In this document: positions 49,811-58,369 of the stretch, piece after piece
Numbering within the stretch: position 1 is the first letter of the stretch
How the letters are laid out: every line of letters starts with the position of its first letter
NCBI GenBank assembly: GCA_949949005.1
Contig: CATLHM010000006.1
Location: 1-64,000 of the forward strand
Direction of reading: 5' to 3'
Origin: an uncultured Lachnospiraceae bacterium
GTDB taxonomy: Bacteria > Bacillota > Clostridia > Lachnospirales > Lachnospiraceae
Length of the DNA: 64,000 bases
Position numbers and translations under genes: made by a program
The notes under the pieces: model-generated
The model's database searches: none
Seen by the model: only the letters and a program-made list of their open reading frames with translations
Told to the model about the DNA's origin: nothing

Positions 49811-50644
49811 CTATTCCAGTTCCAATTGCCTCTTGATCAGATATTCGCAAAGGAAGTACAGTCCGATAGACACAGCCACAAACACCAGTGACATTACCGT
49901 ATAAAATCCGGTAAAAATCGGAAAAGGCGAATCCATTTCCCACCACATATTGTTCATAGAATTAAACATGATGGGCATCATCACCACCGTATTGACCATC
50001 TGCACCACCCCGTTGATTGCAAAGTAGGCGCCTATAGCGCCAAGTATCCTGTGCTTTCTCACCATCTGGCCCAGAGTAATTGCGCCGATCAGGATCATGG
50101 TCCCGCTGAAAGCGGATGTGAGCAGCATCAGGATCAGGCTTGCGCAAAAGGCCTGAAAGCCTGCCATCTCAGAGGCAGAAAAAAGCTCCGGCAGCTCTGC
50201 CAGCGCCCTTGTGACCTCTCTTGCAAATGCTCCGTCCAGAGGGGCTAAGGAGAGAAACGCCACTCCCCCGAAGATCATCAGGCTGACTATGACTCCGGCC
50301 GCGGTGATCAGGTTCCAGGCGCTCATAGTGATCACCTTGTTGAGCAAGAGCTCCCTTGCGCTGACGGGCAGCGTATGGGTCAGATACCCTTCATCCGTAA
50401 ACATGCTTTTATAATACCGCACCCCAAAATAAATAATAATGCCAATGTTGACTCCGCTCAGGCCAAAGAAAAACGTCAAAATCAGCATGACCCCTGACAT
50501 GGGAAGCCCCACCCAGTCGCTGTTCCAGATAGGCATTGCAAAGGTAAGCCCGGCGACCAGCCCCGCCAGCATCACGATGCCGATCAAAAGCGTTGGCACC
50601 TTCCAAACGGCTTTCCATTCGTGCTTCAGTAATTTTCCTAACAT
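49811..50644 (-). CDS. ABC-2-type transporter permease (YtrC/YtrD-like)
   Basis: This is a 277-residue membrane protein with six predicted helices; an opening L-K-H-E-W-K-A-V-W-K resembles ABC permeases. It overlaps the ATPase gene by 7 nt and is third in the GntR-ATPase-permease operon. Such YtrA-controlled transporters respond to cell-wall-active antibiotics. Confidence 0.82.
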   Translation of the reverse strand: MLGKLLKHEWKAVWKVPTLLIGIVMLAGLVAGLTFAMPIWNSDWVGLPMSGVMLILTFFFGLSGVNIGIIIYFGVRYYKSMFTDEGYLTHTLPVSARELLLNKVITMSAWNLITAAGVIVSLMIFGGVAFLSLAPLDGAFAREVTRALAELPELFSASEMAGFQAFCASLILMLLTSAFSGTMILIGAITLGQMVRKHRILGAIGAYFAINGVVQMVNTVVMMPIMFNSMNNMWWEMDSPFPIFTGFYTVMSLVFVAVSIGLYFLCEYLIKRQLELE

Positions 50645-51339
50645 GCGAACACCTCCCTGAAAAATCCATCCACTGATTTCCCCCTGCTTTCCCGGATATG
50701 CTCCACCGTATCCTGCAGCACTACCCTTCCGTCCCGGATAAAGATCACCTCATCCAAAACCTGTTCAATATCCGTGATCAGGTGGGTAGAGATAAGAACC
50801 GTAGCTTCCTCACTGTAATTGGAGATAATCGTTCTCAGGATATAATCCCTGGCCGCCGGATCCACGCCGGCAATGGGCTCATCCAAAATATAGAGCTGGG
50901 CCTGCCTGCTCATGACCATGATGAGCTGCACCTTTTCCTTGGTTCCCTTGGAAAGGGTTTTCAGGCGGTCCTCCTCGCTGATTCTTAAGTTTGCCAACAT
51001 TTCTCTGGCTCTCTCCGGACGGAAATCCTGATAAAAATCCGCAAAAAGGTCAATCAGCTCTTTGACCTTCATGCTGCCCTGGAAATAGGTGCGCTCCGGC
51101 AGGTAGGAAACCCACGCCTTACTCTCCGGCCCCGGCCTAAAGCCATTTACCAGAATAACGCCTTCCGTTGGCACCAGCAGGCCGTTGATCAGCTTGATCA
51201 GGGTGGTCTTGCCGCTTCCGTTAGGCCCCAGGAGCCCTATGATCTTCCCTCTTGGTATGGTCAGGTTCATATGATCCAGGGCCAGCTTCTTCTTTTCATA
51301 AAACTTGGTAAGATTGTTGATTTCTACAAGCTCGCTCAT
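50638..51339 (-). CDS. ABC transporter ATPase (YtrB-like)
   Basis: This is a 233-residue ATPase: GPNGSGKTT (Walker A), TLSKGTKEKVQL (unusual signature with K-G-T-K), LYILDEPIAGVDP (Walker B), STHL. The signature variant is typical of the YtrB/BcrA-like subgroup. Its start overlaps the GntR gene by 4 nt. Confidence 0.9.
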   Translation of the reverse strand: MSELVEINNLTKFYEKKKLALDHMNLTIPRGKIIGLLGPNGSGKTTLIKLINGLLVPTEGVILVNGFRPGPESKAWVSYLPERTYFQGSMKVKELIDLFADFYQDFRPERAREMLANLRISEEDRLKTLSKGTKEKVQLIMVMSRQAQLYILDEPIAGVDPAARDYILRTIISNYSEEATVLISTHLITDIEQVLDEVIFIRDGRVVLQDTVEHIRESRGKSVDGFFREVFAC

Positions 51340-51701
51340 TCCTTATCCTCCATCTGCTCCAGCAGCGTAACGATTTCTTTTTTATTAAATCCCAGCTTTT
51401 CCATTTTGTCAATAAACTCCTGTATCTGCTCCTTAGCAAGCTGGTTGCGGGTTGCCCTGATCATTTCCATATCCTCCGTCACTATCCTTCCGCTGGTTCT
51501 CTGTGCCATCACAAGACCTTCCTTCTCTAACTCCGCCAAAGCCTTCTGCATGGTGTTTGGGTTTACTCCTGCTTCAGAGGCCAGCTCCCGCACACTGGGG
51601 ATCCTCTCTCCCGGCCGGTACTGCCCTGCAATAATCCGAAGCTGCATCACTTCCAAAATCTGTGCATAAATGGGGCGGTCAGAATCTAAATTCCATGCCA
51701 T
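51336..51701 (-). CDS. GntR-family (YtrA subfamily) regulator
   Basis: This is a 121-residue short GntR regulator: HTH region (Y-R-P-G-E-R-I-P-S-V-R-E-L-A, V-N-P-N-T-M-Q-K-A-L, residues 35-60) and a small C-terminal dimer helix, as in YtrA. First gene of its operon. It should repress itself and the transporter through the dyad at 51717-51746. Confidence 0.92.
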   Translation of the reverse strand: MAWNLDSDRPIYAQILEVMQLRIIAGQYRPGERIPSVRELASEAGVNPNTMQKALAELEKEGLVMAQRTSGRIVTEDMEMIRATRNQLAKEQIQEFIDKMEKLGFNKKEIVTLLEQMEDKE

Positions 51702-51716
51702 TTCTTTTTCCTTTCT

Positions 51717-51746
51717 TTGTATTACTGTACTATGATATTAATACAA
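51717..51746 (-). promoter_or_regulatory. GntR operator dyad
   Basis: TTGTATTA (51717-51724) and TAATACAA (51739-51746) form an 8-bp inverted repeat with a 14-bp spacer holding GTACTAT-like sequence. It lies 15-45 bp before the GntR ATG. Confidence 0.6.
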
Positions 51747-51843
51747 TAGGGCATTAAGCTGCATTTGTCAAGGCCTTTCGGAAAATTTTCTGCACCAAAT
51801 TTTCTGCACTTTCAAGCCAATCCAGACCTCTTTACATTAGTAA

Positions 51844-51874
51844 AACAGGAGCCGTCATTGTGACAGCTCCTGTT
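51844..51874 (-). terminator. Terminator of the sulfatase gene
   Basis: The stem AACAGGAGC/GCTCCTGTT with an inner GTCA/TGAC is followed on the minus strand by TTTTACTAAT, about 40 bp past the sulfatase stop. Confidence 0.7.
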
Positions 51875-51914
51875 CCCGTTTTGATATTTCAAAAATTTAC
51901 ACCCTCATATATAC

Positions 51915-53258
51915 TCAGCTTTCCGTGCAGAACCGGTCATTATTCTTCCTGCACCAATACCTCAACTCTTCCATCATCTGCCCCATCACCTCCGGATCGT
52001 CTATGGAAATATTCTCGCCCGGATCCTCCTGCATATCATAGAGATAAGTGTGCTGCTCCATACCGTATTGCCGCCCCTTATTCACCGCCAGCTTGTAGCG
52101 CTCCGTTACGATACAACGCCAGCCATAATCCATGAAATCCAGTCCCTTTGCCGCAAATTCGTCAATCCGCTCCTGCGTACTGGGAAAAGCCATGGTCATA
52201 ATGGATTTATGCCCTTGAAATTCCTCGCCGCGCAGCAGCGGGGAAAAATCCATACCGTCCATACACTCCGGTACGGCAATCCCAAGCATCCCCAGGATTG
52301 TGGCCGCCTGATCCTCGCCGGATACCAGCTCCCGGGTCCGCCGAGGTTTCAGGCCGCCCCCGCTGATCATCAGCGGAATGCCTATGGAACCTTCATACCA
52401 GATATGTTTTGCCACTAACTGATGATCCCCCATCATATCGCCATGATCTGCCGAAACCATGATGTAGGTGTTCTCATACAGGCCATTCTCCTTCAGCCAG
52501 GCGGTTATCCTTCCTATATTTTCGTCAATCCCGGTCACCGCAGCGTAATACTGTCTGGCTGCCACCCGTAAATCAAGCCCCTCCGGAATCAGATCCCCCA
52601 CATTCTCAGGGTGCTGCGCCCATGCCAGGCTTTTGCGCTCCATTCCCATTCCCGCATACATGTCCTCGTACTTCTTCGGAACCGCATCATAGGGAGAGTG
52701 AGGCGGATTAAAGGATACAAACAGGGCGAATGGCTTCTCCTTGTTCCTCTCCAGAAAGGAAAGGGCCACATCCGTCTCGTGCTCCGGCGACCACTGGTCA
52801 ATCTCTATATAATTGCCTTCCGTATCCCAGTAATGGGGATGGAGATGGTCATTAAAGGTTCCATAAGAATACCAGAAATCAAAGCCATGCCGTTTCTTTC
52901 CGGGCGGGGTATAGGCATCCCATCCGCCTCTGCCGTCAGGTTTGTCCAGATGCCATTTTCCGATATAGCCCGTGGAATATCCCTCCTTCTTTAACACATC
53001 GGAAACGCAAAGCGTATCCTCCCTGAGGTGACAGTCCACATCCGGCTTGCAGTTGGTAAATACGTTAGTTTTCCCGGGAGCCCTGCCGGTAAGCAGACAG
53101 GCGCGGTTGGGGGAACAGAGCGGGCAGGAGCTATAGGCCCGGTCAAAAAGCACCCCTTCACCGGCCAGACAATCCAGGTTCGGCGTAATCACGTCAGGAT
53201 TATAAATTCCCATTGCATCACGCCTCCACTGATCCGCAAACAAATAAATCAGATTCAT
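51915..53258 (-). CDS. Sulfatase (Cys type)
   Basis: This is a 447-residue type I sulfatase that removes sulfate esters from glycans or glycosides. The active-site motif CSPNRACLLTGR (about residues 46-57) is Cys-type, so it needs conversion to formylglycine, usually by an anaerobic SPASM maturase (none in the window). Metal ligands include ADQWRRD at the N-terminus and SADHGDMMGDH. No signal peptide. GGAAGGAAG precedes ATG 53258. It closes the glycan locus to its right. Confidence 0.9.
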   Translation of the reverse strand: MNLIYLFADQWRRDAMGIYNPDVITPNLDCLAGEGVLFDRAYSSCPLCSPNRACLLTGRAPGKTNVFTNCKPDVDCHLREDTLCVSDVLKKEGYSTGYIGKWHLDKPDGRGGWDAYTPPGKKRHGFDFWYSYGTFNDHLHPHYWDTEGNYIEIDQWSPEHETDVALSFLERNKEKPFALFVSFNPPHSPYDAVPKKYEDMYAGMGMERKSLAWAQHPENVGDLIPEGLDLRVAARQYYAAVTGIDENIGRITAWLKENGLYENTYIMVSADHGDMMGDHQLVAKHIWYEGSIGIPLMISGGGLKPRRTRELVSGEDQAATILGMLGIAVPECMDGMDFSPLLRGEEFQGHKSIMTMAFPSTQERIDEFAAKGLDFMDYGWRCIVTERYKLAVNKGRQYGMEQHTYLYDMQEDPGENISIDDPEVMGQMMEELRYWCRKNNDRFCTES

Positions 53259-53381
53259 AAGCGTTCTTCCTTCCTGTAATCGTGCGCCGCTGGGCACACT
53301 ATAGTCACGGCCGGCTCCGGCATCGCCAAAGCCAGCCGTCCTGATTCCATTATACACAGAAAATTCCAAGGCTGTAAATCA

Positions 53382-54533
53382 TCAATAATTTTTGTAAACT
53401 GCTTCTGCTTCCTTTTTACAGTCTCCATAAGCCGCCAGCGCGCCTGTAAACTCCAGGGTGTTCTCCCCCACCTTAAGGGCGGCTCCCAGAGGGTAACGAT
53501 CGGGTAAAAGCTCTGCCCCCACCTCCGGTTCCCAGTAAAATATCCCCCTTCCCATGCCGTTTGGCACCTGCCTTAGAGCCTCTATGGTGTTGACAAGGAG
53601 CCTGTATGTCCCCTCCGCATCCGTCTCCGGCCCGCCTACCTCCACGATCATCACCGGCTTTTGGTACTTTTCGGCATAAGCAATCAGGGGATTATAAAAA
53701 AGCTCCATCACCTTCTTTCCCCTGATCTCCTGGATCATATTGTACCAGTAGGGATAATAGGAAAAGCCCAAAATATCCGTCTTTCCCCCCAATGCAAAAA
53801 AGGTGTCAAGGAAGGGATCACAGACTTCCCGGATATTCGCACAGGAGAGATGGGTGATCACCTGGCAGGCCGGAACACACTCTTTCACTGCCTCATACCC
53901 TGCATTTAAAAAGGCGACTAACTGCTTCGGGTTCTCCTGCAGGCTTCCGGCCGGAAGCAGTATCCCGGGATTAATCTCATTTCCCACCTGTACCCAATCC
54001 GGCGCCGCGCCGTTTTCGGCAAGAAGGGTCATCACTTCCTTTGTGTGCCCGTAAACCCTCCGCCGAAGTCCTTCCCCGTCCTCCTTTTCCCACTCTGCGG
54101 GAATATCCTGATACTCCGGATCCGCAAAGTGATCACTGTAGTGGAAGTCAATCATCAGCCGCATGCCTGCCCTTTTTACTCTCTTTGACATTTCCAGCAC
54201 AGAGTCCTTGTCGCAAAAGCCCAGCATACATTGAGTGCCGTCCTTTTTCGTCCAGAAAGCTTCCTTTGGCGGATTCACGAATACCCGGAGCCGGACGGAA
54301 TCTGCCCCCAGCTCCTTCATCCTGCAAAGAGGCTCCACTTCCTTCCAGCCTTCTTTCGAAGCCCCATCCGCTGCACCGGATGCGTCCGGCCTGCCGGATT
54401 TGTCCAGCTTGCCGGGTAAGTCCGGTTTCCCGGATAAGTCCGGCTTGCCGGATCTATCTACCCAGCGCACGCCTCTTTCCTCCAACTGGCTGAGCCACCC
54501 TAAATCCACTCCATAAGCAAAATTATTTTCCAT
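53382..54533 (-). CDS. GH53 endo-beta-1,4-galactanase-like enzyme without signal peptide
   Basis: This is a 383-residue GH53 enzyme: YGVDLGW start, VRLRVFVNP, the acid/base Glu in WVQVGNEINPG (about residue 183) and the nucleophile Glu in MIVEVGGPE (about 291). GH53 enzymes cut galactan side chains of pectin and are normally secreted; this one has no signal peptide. An insertion of repeated S-G-K-P-D-L/P-G-K-L-D units (about residues 27-53) sits in a loop after the first strand. AAAGGA precedes ATG 54533. Confidence 0.88.
   Translation of the reverse strand: MENNFAYGVDLGWLSQLEERGVRWVDRSGKPDLSGKPDLPGKLDKSGRPDASGAADGASKEGWKEVEPLCRMKELGADSVRLRVFVNPPKEAFWTKKDGTQCMLGFCDKDSVLEMSKRVKRAGMRLMIDFHYSDHFADPEYQDIPAEWEKEDGEGLRRRVYGHTKEVMTLLAENGAAPDWVQVGNEINPGILLPAGSLQENPKQLVAFLNAGYEAVKECVPACQVITHLSCANIREVCDPFLDTFFALGGKTDILGFSYYPYWYNMIQEIRGKKVMELFYNPLIAYAEKYQKPVMIVEVGGPETDAEGTYRLLVNTIEALRQVPNGMGRGIFYWEPEVGAELLPDRYPLGAALKVGENTLEFTGALAAYGDCKKEAEAVYKNY
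54375..54455 (-). repeat. 15-bp tandem repeat inside the GH53 gene
   Basis: About five degenerate 15-18-bp units encode SGKPDL-type repeats, inserted between conserved GH53 segments. Confidence 0.8.
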
Positions 54534-54568
54534 TTTCAATCCTTTCTCACTTCTCTACCTGAGAAAAT

Positions 54569-55546
54569 CTAGTTTATCCTGCCGGTAGACTTCCTGATCA
54601 GAATCTTATAATCCATCAGAGTCCTTTTCTGGCAGCTTTTTCCCTGCAGGTAGTTGCACATCTGCTTCCCCAGCTCCAGTCCCACAAGCCTTGTGGAAAC
54701 ATCAATTGCCGTCACAGAAGGGCGCATCAGATTCAGAACCGGGCTGTTGTACAGGGCAAAAACAGCCACATCCCCGGGCACACGGTAGCCCTCCCCCTGG
54801 AGCCAGGACAAAACCTTCGTCCCCAGTTCGTCATCCCCGCATACAATACAGTCCGTCTTATTGGAAATAATATCCTGCAAAATCATCCCAAGCACTTCTT
54901 CCGACACCTTCGTCCGGTAAATATACTGCTTGTTTTCGGTAATCCCGTTTTTAAAAAGAGCCGCCAGAAATCCCTCCTGACGTTTGCGGTTCACCAGGTT
55001 GGTCATTTCCTCCACGATCAGCGCAAATCGCCGGAAGCCCTTATTGACCATCATAGTCATTATATCCTCCACCGCCCCCTCGTTGTCAATATCCGCCTGG
55101 ATTACCCAGTCCTCCTCGCAGCGTCCGGCAAGTCCTGTGGGAAAGTTCTTACTTTTCAGATATTCTATTGCCCTGTCATTTTCCATATGCCTGACAAGGA
55201 TCATAGCGTCCACCTTTTTTCCCTCCACCACATTCACGATCTCGGATATGTTGTCCTCCATGGCCTTGACGATCAGCACATTATAGTTAAAATGGGCTGC
55301 CGCCTCGCAGATTCCGTACAGACACTCCGAGAAATAGGTTTTGGTGTTGATATAGTCGTCCGCCGGAAGGGCTACCCCAAGGTTATAAGTTGGCGGTGTC
55401 TTTGTATTTTCCTTTACCTCCAGCCCTTTTATGTAATCTAAAATCTCTTTGCGTGTTTCTTCCCTGACTCTGCCTTTTCCGGAAATTGCCCGGGAAACCG
55501 TGGTTTTTGATATGCCCAGGGCTCTGGCGATTTCTGCCTGATTCAT
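54569..55546 (-). CDS. LacI-family regulator of the glycan locus
   Basis: This is a 325-residue LacI/GalR regulator: HTH (Q-A-E-I-A-R-A-L-G-I-S-K-T-T-V-S-R-A-I-S) and a sugar-binding core. GGGAGG lies just before ATG 55546. It is between GH53 and GH2 genes, so it probably responds to a galactoside or related sugar. Confidence 0.9.
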   Translation of the reverse strand: MNQAEIARALGISKTTVSRAISGKGRVREETRKEILDYIKGLEVKENTKTPPTYNLGVALPADDYINTKTYFSECLYGICEAAAHFNYNVLIVKAMEDNISEIVNVVEGKKVDAMILVRHMENDRAIEYLKSKNFPTGLAGRCEEDWVIQADIDNEGAVEDIMTMMVNKGFRRFALIVEEMTNLVNRKRQEGFLAALFKNGITENKQYIYRTKVSEEVLGMILQDIISNKTDCIVCGDDELGTKVLSWLQGEGYRVPGDVAVFALYNSPVLNLMRPSVTAIDVSTRLVGLELGKQMCNYLQGKSCQKRTLMDYKILIRKSTGRIN

Positions 55547-55687
55547 TTCCACCTCCCCGCCGCCCTCTGTGCGGCAGCGCCCTTTCTGTGCCAACTTCGT
55601 ACCCTTACAGGAAGCGCCGGATGAAATCAGCTCTTTCCTGTCTGTTTTGTCTGTTTTATCTGCTTTGTACGTTTTGTCCGTTTTGCC

Positions 55688-58189
55688 TTACACAAATGTA
55701 AGTCTTACTATGCTCTCGCTAAGCCCCCTGGCGGTAACCCTCACCTGGCATTCTCCGCTTCGGGCGTCCGACTGCACGACAACAAAGGCCCGCCCGTGGA
55801 AAGCGCGGATTTTACTGTCCCTCATACTCTGGATATTGGCAGGATTTCCATTGTCCACTCCCAAAAGCCGTGCCGTGCCTTCCACCTTTACTGTGAGCTC
55901 CGTATCAGCCTGGTAACAGAAATTACCATCCCGGTCAAAAATGGAGACTTCGATCTGTCCTACCTGCCTGCCATCCGCCTTCAGCTCGCTACAATAGCTC
56001 TCACTCTTAATCAGAGCCGGCTCTCCTGCCGTCCGAACGGCATAGCGGGCGCTCGCCTGTCCCTCCCGGTAACCGATCACCTCGATACATCCGGGCTCAT
56101 AGGGCACATCCCAGCTCAAAAACAGATCGCCGGTATTTAAGGGAATGGGCGTCTTGTCAAAATGCCCGTACCTCTGCGTCATCCCGTAAGCGGGATAGGC
56201 ATAGGCCTTTTTTCCGTAGGATTTCCCGTTTAGAAACAGCTCCGCACTCTCACAGTTGGTATAACACAACACCGGAAGGACGGTTCCCTCCTCCTCCTCA
56301 AGGTTCCAGTGGGGGAACAGATAAACCATGGGCTCTGTCCTCTTCCAGATACTTTTGTAAAAATAAAAGCTGTCCTTTTCAAAGCCACAGGTATCCAACA
56401 CGCCTGCGCTGGCAGAGCGCTCCGGCCAGTGGGCCTCCCCCAGATAATCAATGCCCGTCCACATAAAATCCCCTGCCACATAATCATGGGACATGGTATA
56501 GCGCAGGAGCTTGCCCACCTCCACAGGGGCGCTGTAATAGGGATGTTTCCACCAGCCCGCATTTTCCTTCATTCCCAGGGGATATTCTCCCCGGATCCCG
56601 CCTACGCCTCCGTTCTCCGTACCGATGATGCGCCACCCCGGATGGGCTCTTTTGTCCTCGTCATAAAAAGTCTCCGCCCGCTCCCGCCAGCGCCCTGCAT
56701 AATTATACCCCACCACGTCAAGCTCGTTTAAAAAGCTTTCCTTTGCCGGCGCAGGCTCCGCCCGGATCTGATCGTTGGCCTGGGTGATCAGCCTGTCAGG
56801 GTCTAGCTCCCTGCAGATGTCCATCAAATGCCTTGCCGTAAGACACCCATCCTCCTTCGTCTGATCCGGCACTTCATTGCCGATGCTCCAGATCACAATG
56901 CAGGGGTGGTTCCGGTCCCGCAAAAGCATAGCGCGCAGATCCTCCTCATGGCAGGTTTCAAACCACTCGGAATAGCCCCGGCTCTCATGGGTGTTGCTGC
57001 CTGCCTCTTTGTTTTTGAGAATCCTCCACTCGTCAAAGGACTCATCCATCACCAAAAGCCCCATCTCATCGCACAGATCCAAAAGGGCAATGTCCGGAGG
57101 ATTGTGGGACATACGGATTGCGTTTACTCCCATTTCCTGAAGCTTTTTAAGACGCCTCTCCCAAATCTGGGGAGGCACCGCAGCACCCACACAGCCGCCG
57201 TCATGATGGATGCAGACACCGTTTATCTTACACTGCCTGCCGTTTATCCAAAAGCCGGTATCCGCCCGGAAGTCAATGCTACGAAGCCCGGTTCTGACCC
57301 GCAGCTCATCCACCGGCTGTCCCCCTCTGTAAAGCCAGGCCACGACCTCATATAAATGAGGATTGTCAATGTCCCAAAGCAGAGGGCTGTCCAGGACAAA
57401 GTCCTGGGCCAGGGTAAACTTATGAGCCGGGGAGGCATCCTGCCCTGCCTGGGCCTCTCTCTGCTCTGCCCTGTCTTTTTGGCTCATGAGCAGTTTTCCC
57501 TCCGGCGTGTAGATGGTGGTCTCTATCTCAAAGCTTTCCCCGTCCAGCTGACTTTTTTCCGATACCAGAAAGCCGGTTTCCACCCTGACCAGAGCCTGCT
57601 TCCCGGACACCTCTGGCGTCCTCACCCACAGGCCATAGGGCAGGATATGATCCCTCTTTACCCGGTAAAGCCACACATCCCTGGTGATTCCGGAGCCGGA
57701 ATACCACCTGGAATTGGGCTGGGCGGAATTGTCCACCCTTACATCCAGCACATTGACTTCCTGAGCCTTTAAGTAATCTGTAATCTCCCATTCAAACGGG
57801 GTATAGCCGTATACATGGCTTCCAAGCTCCCTGCCGTTTAACCACACCCGGGCCTGCATATAAACCCCTTCAAACCGGAGAAAGATTTTTTCATCCCCAT
57901 CTTCTCTTTTATCCACCCTAAAAAGCTTCCGGTACCAGCCGATTCCCGTCTCCACATATCCCCCTGACCCGCAGGAGGCTGCCCCCTGGTCAAAGGGATA
58001 GGAAAGGCTCCAGTCATGGGGAACCTGCACCCTGTCATAGCCTTCCGTTCCCGTCTCCCCCGGCGTCTGTTCCTTTTTTCCATGATAAAAGTACCAGTCA
58101 AAGCACATTCTTTCGCTTTCCCGCGGCTGCCTGCCGCCACAGCCACACGGTATGTCCTTTGCGGCATGATTATCCAAATAAATATCCAT
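55688..58189 (-). CDS. Glycoside hydrolase family 2, beta-galactosidase-like
   Basis: This is an 833-residue cytoplasmic GH2 enzyme. It has an N-terminal sugar-binding domain (V-P-H-D-W-S), Ig-like domain, TIM barrel with acid/base Glu in IWSIGNEVPDQ (about 433) and nucleophile Glu in GTENGGVGG (about 519), and a C-terminal DUF4982/Ig-like region. This form is typical of beta-galactosidases acting on oligosaccharides. GAGGTG precedes ATG. It probably finishes degradation of sugars brought in by the adjacent importer. Confidence 0.9.
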   Translation of the reverse strand: MDIYLDNHAAKDIPCGCGGRQPRESERMCFDWYFYHGKKEQTPGETGTEGYDRVQVPHDWSLSYPFDQGAASCGSGGYVETGIGWYRKLFRVDKREDGDEKIFLRFEGVYMQARVWLNGRELGSHVYGYTPFEWEITDYLKAQEVNVLDVRVDNSAQPNSRWYSGSGITRDVWLYRVKRDHILPYGLWVRTPEVSGKQALVRVETGFLVSEKSQLDGESFEIETTIYTPEGKLLMSQKDRAEQREAQAGQDASPAHKFTLAQDFVLDSPLLWDIDNPHLYEVVAWLYRGGQPVDELRVRTGLRSIDFRADTGFWINGRQCKINGVCIHHDGGCVGAAVPPQIWERRLKKLQEMGVNAIRMSHNPPDIALLDLCDEMGLLVMDESFDEWRILKNKEAGSNTHESRGYSEWFETCHEEDLRAMLLRDRNHPCIVIWSIGNEVPDQTKEDGCLTARHLMDICRELDPDRLITQANDQIRAEPAPAKESFLNELDVVGYNYAGRWRERAETFYDEDKRAHPGWRIIGTENGGVGGIRGEYPLGMKENAGWWKHPYYSAPVEVGKLLRYTMSHDYVAGDFMWTGIDYLGEAHWPERSASAGVLDTCGFEKDSFYFYKSIWKRTEPMVYLFPHWNLEEEEGTVLPVLCYTNCESAELFLNGKSYGKKAYAYPAYGMTQRYGHFDKTPIPLNTGDLFLSWDVPYEPGCIEVIGYREGQASARYAVRTAGEPALIKSESYCSELKADGRQVGQIEVSIFDRDGNFCYQADTELTVKVEGTARLLGVDNGNPANIQSMRDSKIRAFHGRAFVVVQSDARSGECQVRVTARGLSESIVRLTFV

Positions 58190-58225
58190 ATTTCACCTCA
58201 TTTCCGCACGATATTTTGCGTGCAA

Positions 58226-58258
58226 CAAGTTTGTGGATGCCACCCAGACACAAACTTG
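58226..58258 (+). repeat. Dispersed structured repeat, copy 2 (33 bp)
   Basis: Same 33-bp design as 11662-11694: outer stem CAAGTTT/AAACTTG, inner stem GTGG-ATG-CCAC. Confidence 0.6.
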
Positions 58259-58280
58259 CAGATTTTTACCCCTGTTTTTG

Positions 58281-58325
58281 AAAAAAAGGCAGAGGTATCT
58301 GCTTTCGGACAGCTCTGCCTTTTTT
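58281..58325. terminator. Terminator between importer lipoprotein gene and GH2
   Basis: The stem AGGCAGAG/CTCTGCCT with flanking A-runs and T-runs on both strands is 45 bp past the lipoprotein stop. It would end the importer operon before the GH2 gene. Confidence 0.8.
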
Positions 58326-58369
58326 CTTTCTGTTTAAAATCCCTGGAAGCCTGTCATCCCTTGTTTTTC

